A stretch of 64,000 bases of DNA from Mercurialis annua (Eukaryota > Streptophyta > Magnoliopsida > Malpighiales > Euphorbiaceae), in contig NC_065574.1 of NCBI RefSeq assembly GCF_937616625.2, positions 30,630,501 to 30,694,500 on the forward strand. The letters are read 5' to 3'. The position numbers were made by a program, and so were the translations under genes. Within the stretch, counting starts at the first letter, position 1; every line of letters starts with the position of its first letter. A model generated the notes under the pieces. The model did no database searches, was not told where the DNA came from, and saw nothing but the letters and a program-made list of their open reading frames with translations. This document shows positions 63,676-64,000 of this stretch, piece by piece.

Positions 63676-64000
63676 AACGTTTGGCTTAAATCACTAAAAA
63701 TGTGAAACGTTTGGTTTTGTTTTGTAACGTTTGTAAACGTTCGGCTGACATCGCTAAAAAGGTGAAACGTTTGGTTTTGTTCCATAACGTTTTGTAAACG
63801 TTTGGCTTAAATCGCTAAATAGGCGAAACGTTTGGTTTTGTTTCGTAGCATTTGCAAACGTTTAGCTTAAATTGCGAAAAAGTTGAAACGCTAGGATTTG
63901 TTTTGTAACGTTCGTAAACGTGTGGCTTAAATTGCTAAAAAGGTGAAACGCTTGGTTTTGTTTCGTAACTTTTGTAAACGTTTGGCATAAATAGATAAAA

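Larger units (their letters stand above)
41784..64000 (-). repeat. 60-bp satellite array, - orientation, higher-order organised (segment 5)
   Basis: About 22 kb of canonical monomers (about 370 copies) running to the window end. Two monomer types are visible: one with AAATCGCT followed by GAAACGTTTGG, and one with AAATTGCT followed by GAAACGCTTGG. A block of about 3.3 kb recurs with the same order of unusual units. The marker GTAGCGTTTATAAATG stands at 42015, 45515, 48441, 51823, 55155, 58410 and 63135. The marker ATTTGTAAA(A/C/T) stands at 46697, 50042, 53375, 56620, 60192 and 61345. No gene, insert or transposon was seen in this segment. Confidence 0.98.

Noticed and set aside
41784..64000. 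Claim that this is the functional centromere
   Set aside because: Satellite type, higher-order structure and chromovirus LTRs fit, but pericentromeric or subtelomeric heterochromatin fits too; no CENH3 information can be read from sequence.

Overview
This window is plant nuclear heterochromatin, not a gene-bearing region. About 49 kb of the 64 kb (roughly 77%) is one tandem satellite with a 60-bp monomer. The rest is long LTR retrotransposon sequence lodged in the array and two short organellar DNA scraps. The organellar pieces (the 3' end of plastid psbN and a stretch of large-subunit rRNA of plant mitochondrial type), the chromodomain-type Ty3/gypsy integrase and the TGTAACACCCC...GGGTCGTGACA LTRs point to a flowering plant. 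I cannot name the species. I see no intact cellular gene, tRNA, CRISPR array or operon.

Layout. 1-1610: truncated LTR, + strand. 1611-9868: satellite, + orientation. 9869-12764: solo LTR, - strand, with a 546-bp internal tandem duplication. 12765-14090: satellite, +. 14091-18793: composite retroelement block made of a 220-bp LTR 3' end (-), a broken Ty3/gypsy integrase region (+) and one complete LTR (+). 18794-21689: satellite, now in - orientation, with many 29-bp half units. 21690-24443: solo LTR (+), target-site duplication GCTAA. 24444-39155: satellite (-), interrupted by a psbN fragment at about 35183-35250 and an rRNA fragment with a C15 run at 38567-38755. 39156-41783: solo LTR (+), target-site duplication TAAAC. 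41784-64000: satellite (-), organised as a higher-order repeat of about 3.3 kb with very recent rearranged copies at the right end.

The main structural points are these: the satellite reverses orientation across the composite retroelement block; a second-order period of about 3.3 kb (about 55 monomers) can be followed from about 28 kb to the window end; a recent 4,725-bp displaced copy and a 6,817-bp displaced copy meet at about 60.785 kb; and two monomer subfamilies are marked by linked variants. The only recognisable protein-coding remnant is the integrase. It is dead: two in-frame stops, a one-base frameshift, and two of its three catalytic acidic residues replaced.

I looked for an undescribed functional system and do not see one. 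The long repetitive reading frames exist because 60 is divisible by 3, and I do not regard them as proteins.
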